Of a stretch of DNA of 64,000 bases, positions 63,401-64,000 are shown piece after piece (within the stretch, counting starts at the first letter, position 1; every line of letters starts with the position of its first letter). A model generated the notes under the pieces. The model saw only the letters and a program-made list of their open reading frames with translations. It searched no databases and had not been told where the DNA came from. The DNA comes from Enoplosus armatus. Lineage: Eukaryota; Chordata; Actinopteri; Centrarchiformes; Enoplosidae. The stretch spans positions 13,768,001 to 13,832,000 of the forward strand of contig NC_092186.1 of assembly GCF_043641665.1 (NCBI RefSeq), written 5' to 3'. The position numbers and the translations under genes are program-made.

Positions 63401-64000
63401 CTGCAAACATAAAGGAAAGATAAAATTAAAATCAGACAAACACAAACTAATGATACAAAAAGGTCAAATAAAAAAGCATTATACACCACTAAACTATAAA
63501 TCTCCACTAAGAATTCTTATATTTCTCTTTACCATCCTCTCATTATTAAGTAATATTAAAACTGGAAGTTGAAAATATTTCCACGACTAATTTAAAACAG
63601 TAAATACAATGTAGTAAATCATAGCAAGGGCATCGAAGTGTCCTCCATTCAGCAGCATGAGGAAAAAGAAGGATGGAGGCAGAGAATGAAGGAGAAGATG
63701 AGTCAAAAGGAGAGAGGAGGACAAAAAAAATAAAAAAAGACAGCCAGTGTTATCAGCATTCTTCAGATGCCACAGCTAATACCCAGCAACAACAGCCCCA
63801 CGCTCTGAAATGAACAGTATTTCTCTTTTCCCATTCATGCGCGGACGCTGTATCTGCATCACTTAATAACATTCCGTGCTTTTAAACAGTTAGCAGCCAG
63901 CAGCGCCTGTCCCACGAGCTCCGTGTTACACCGTCCAGGGAGTTGTTGGTTTAAAGCCCTAACGCCAGCCTGATGTGCGCCAGCCGAAGGTGATCAAAGC
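63401..64000 (-). other. faf1: faf1 intron, partial (continues right)
   Basis: Upstream intron of the first visible faf1 exon. No further exon is recognisable before the window ends. Confidence 0.7.

Noticed and set aside
63401..64000. Possible further upstream faf1 exon (UBL2 start)
   Set aside because: No frame matching the expected UBL2 sequence with an appropriate donor was found before the window ends.

Overview
The window is nuclear DNA from a ray-finned (teleost) fish. The evidence is a dmrta2 gene of teleost type, the C-terminal two thirds of faf1 split into many small exons with GT-AG introns, very dense (AC)n/(GT)n/(GA)n microsatellites, dispersed repeats of kinds common in teleost introns, and a full-length BEL/Pao LTR retrotransposon. 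Both host genes lie on the minus strand with dmrta2 3' of faf1. This is the same order and orientation as human DMRTA2-FAF1, so the block is ancient conserved synteny.

Layout. 1-4.5 kb: gene-free 3' flank of dmrta2. 4.5-6.4 kb: complete dmrta2 coding region (two coding exons, 455 aa: polyalanine tract, DM zinc module, DMA domain), with a CCAAT-bearing candidate promoter near 6.8-6.95 kb. 7-12 kb: gene-free, homeodomain-motif-rich upstream DNA that resembles conserved non-coding elements, with large microsatellites. 12.0-19.9 kb: an apparently intact BEL/Pao element (7,872 bp) on the minus strand, with 564-bp LTRs that read as identical, a 5-bp target duplication (CTGAG), one 1,981-codon gag-pol frame and a 44-bp x 5 tandem array in its 5' leader. 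19.9-26.4 kb: gene-free spacer with a strong CTCF-like core at 20.41 kb. 26.4-63.4 kb: twelve consecutive exons of faf1, from the end of the second ubiquitin-like domain through UAS, coiled coil and UBX to the stop codon. The 5' exons (UBA, UBL1, start of UBL2) lie beyond the right edge.

How it works together. dmrta2 is a developmental transcription factor, and developmental regulators commonly keep enhancers in the introns of neighbouring housekeeping genes. Several faf1 intron blocks look enhancer-like (an RFX X-box, SOX-type palindromes, octamers, TAATTA sites). I propose, as inference, that faf1 is the bystander gene of a dmrta2 regulatory block. The BEL copy landed between the two genes, directly beside candidate regulatory DNA, and looks very young.

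I saw no bacterial-type features, CRISPR array, rRNA or convincing tRNA. Apart from dmrta2, faf1 and the BEL frame, the open frames are chance or microsatellite translations. I could not run alignments. Exon boundaries were read by hand from splice signals, reading phase and recalled family similarity.
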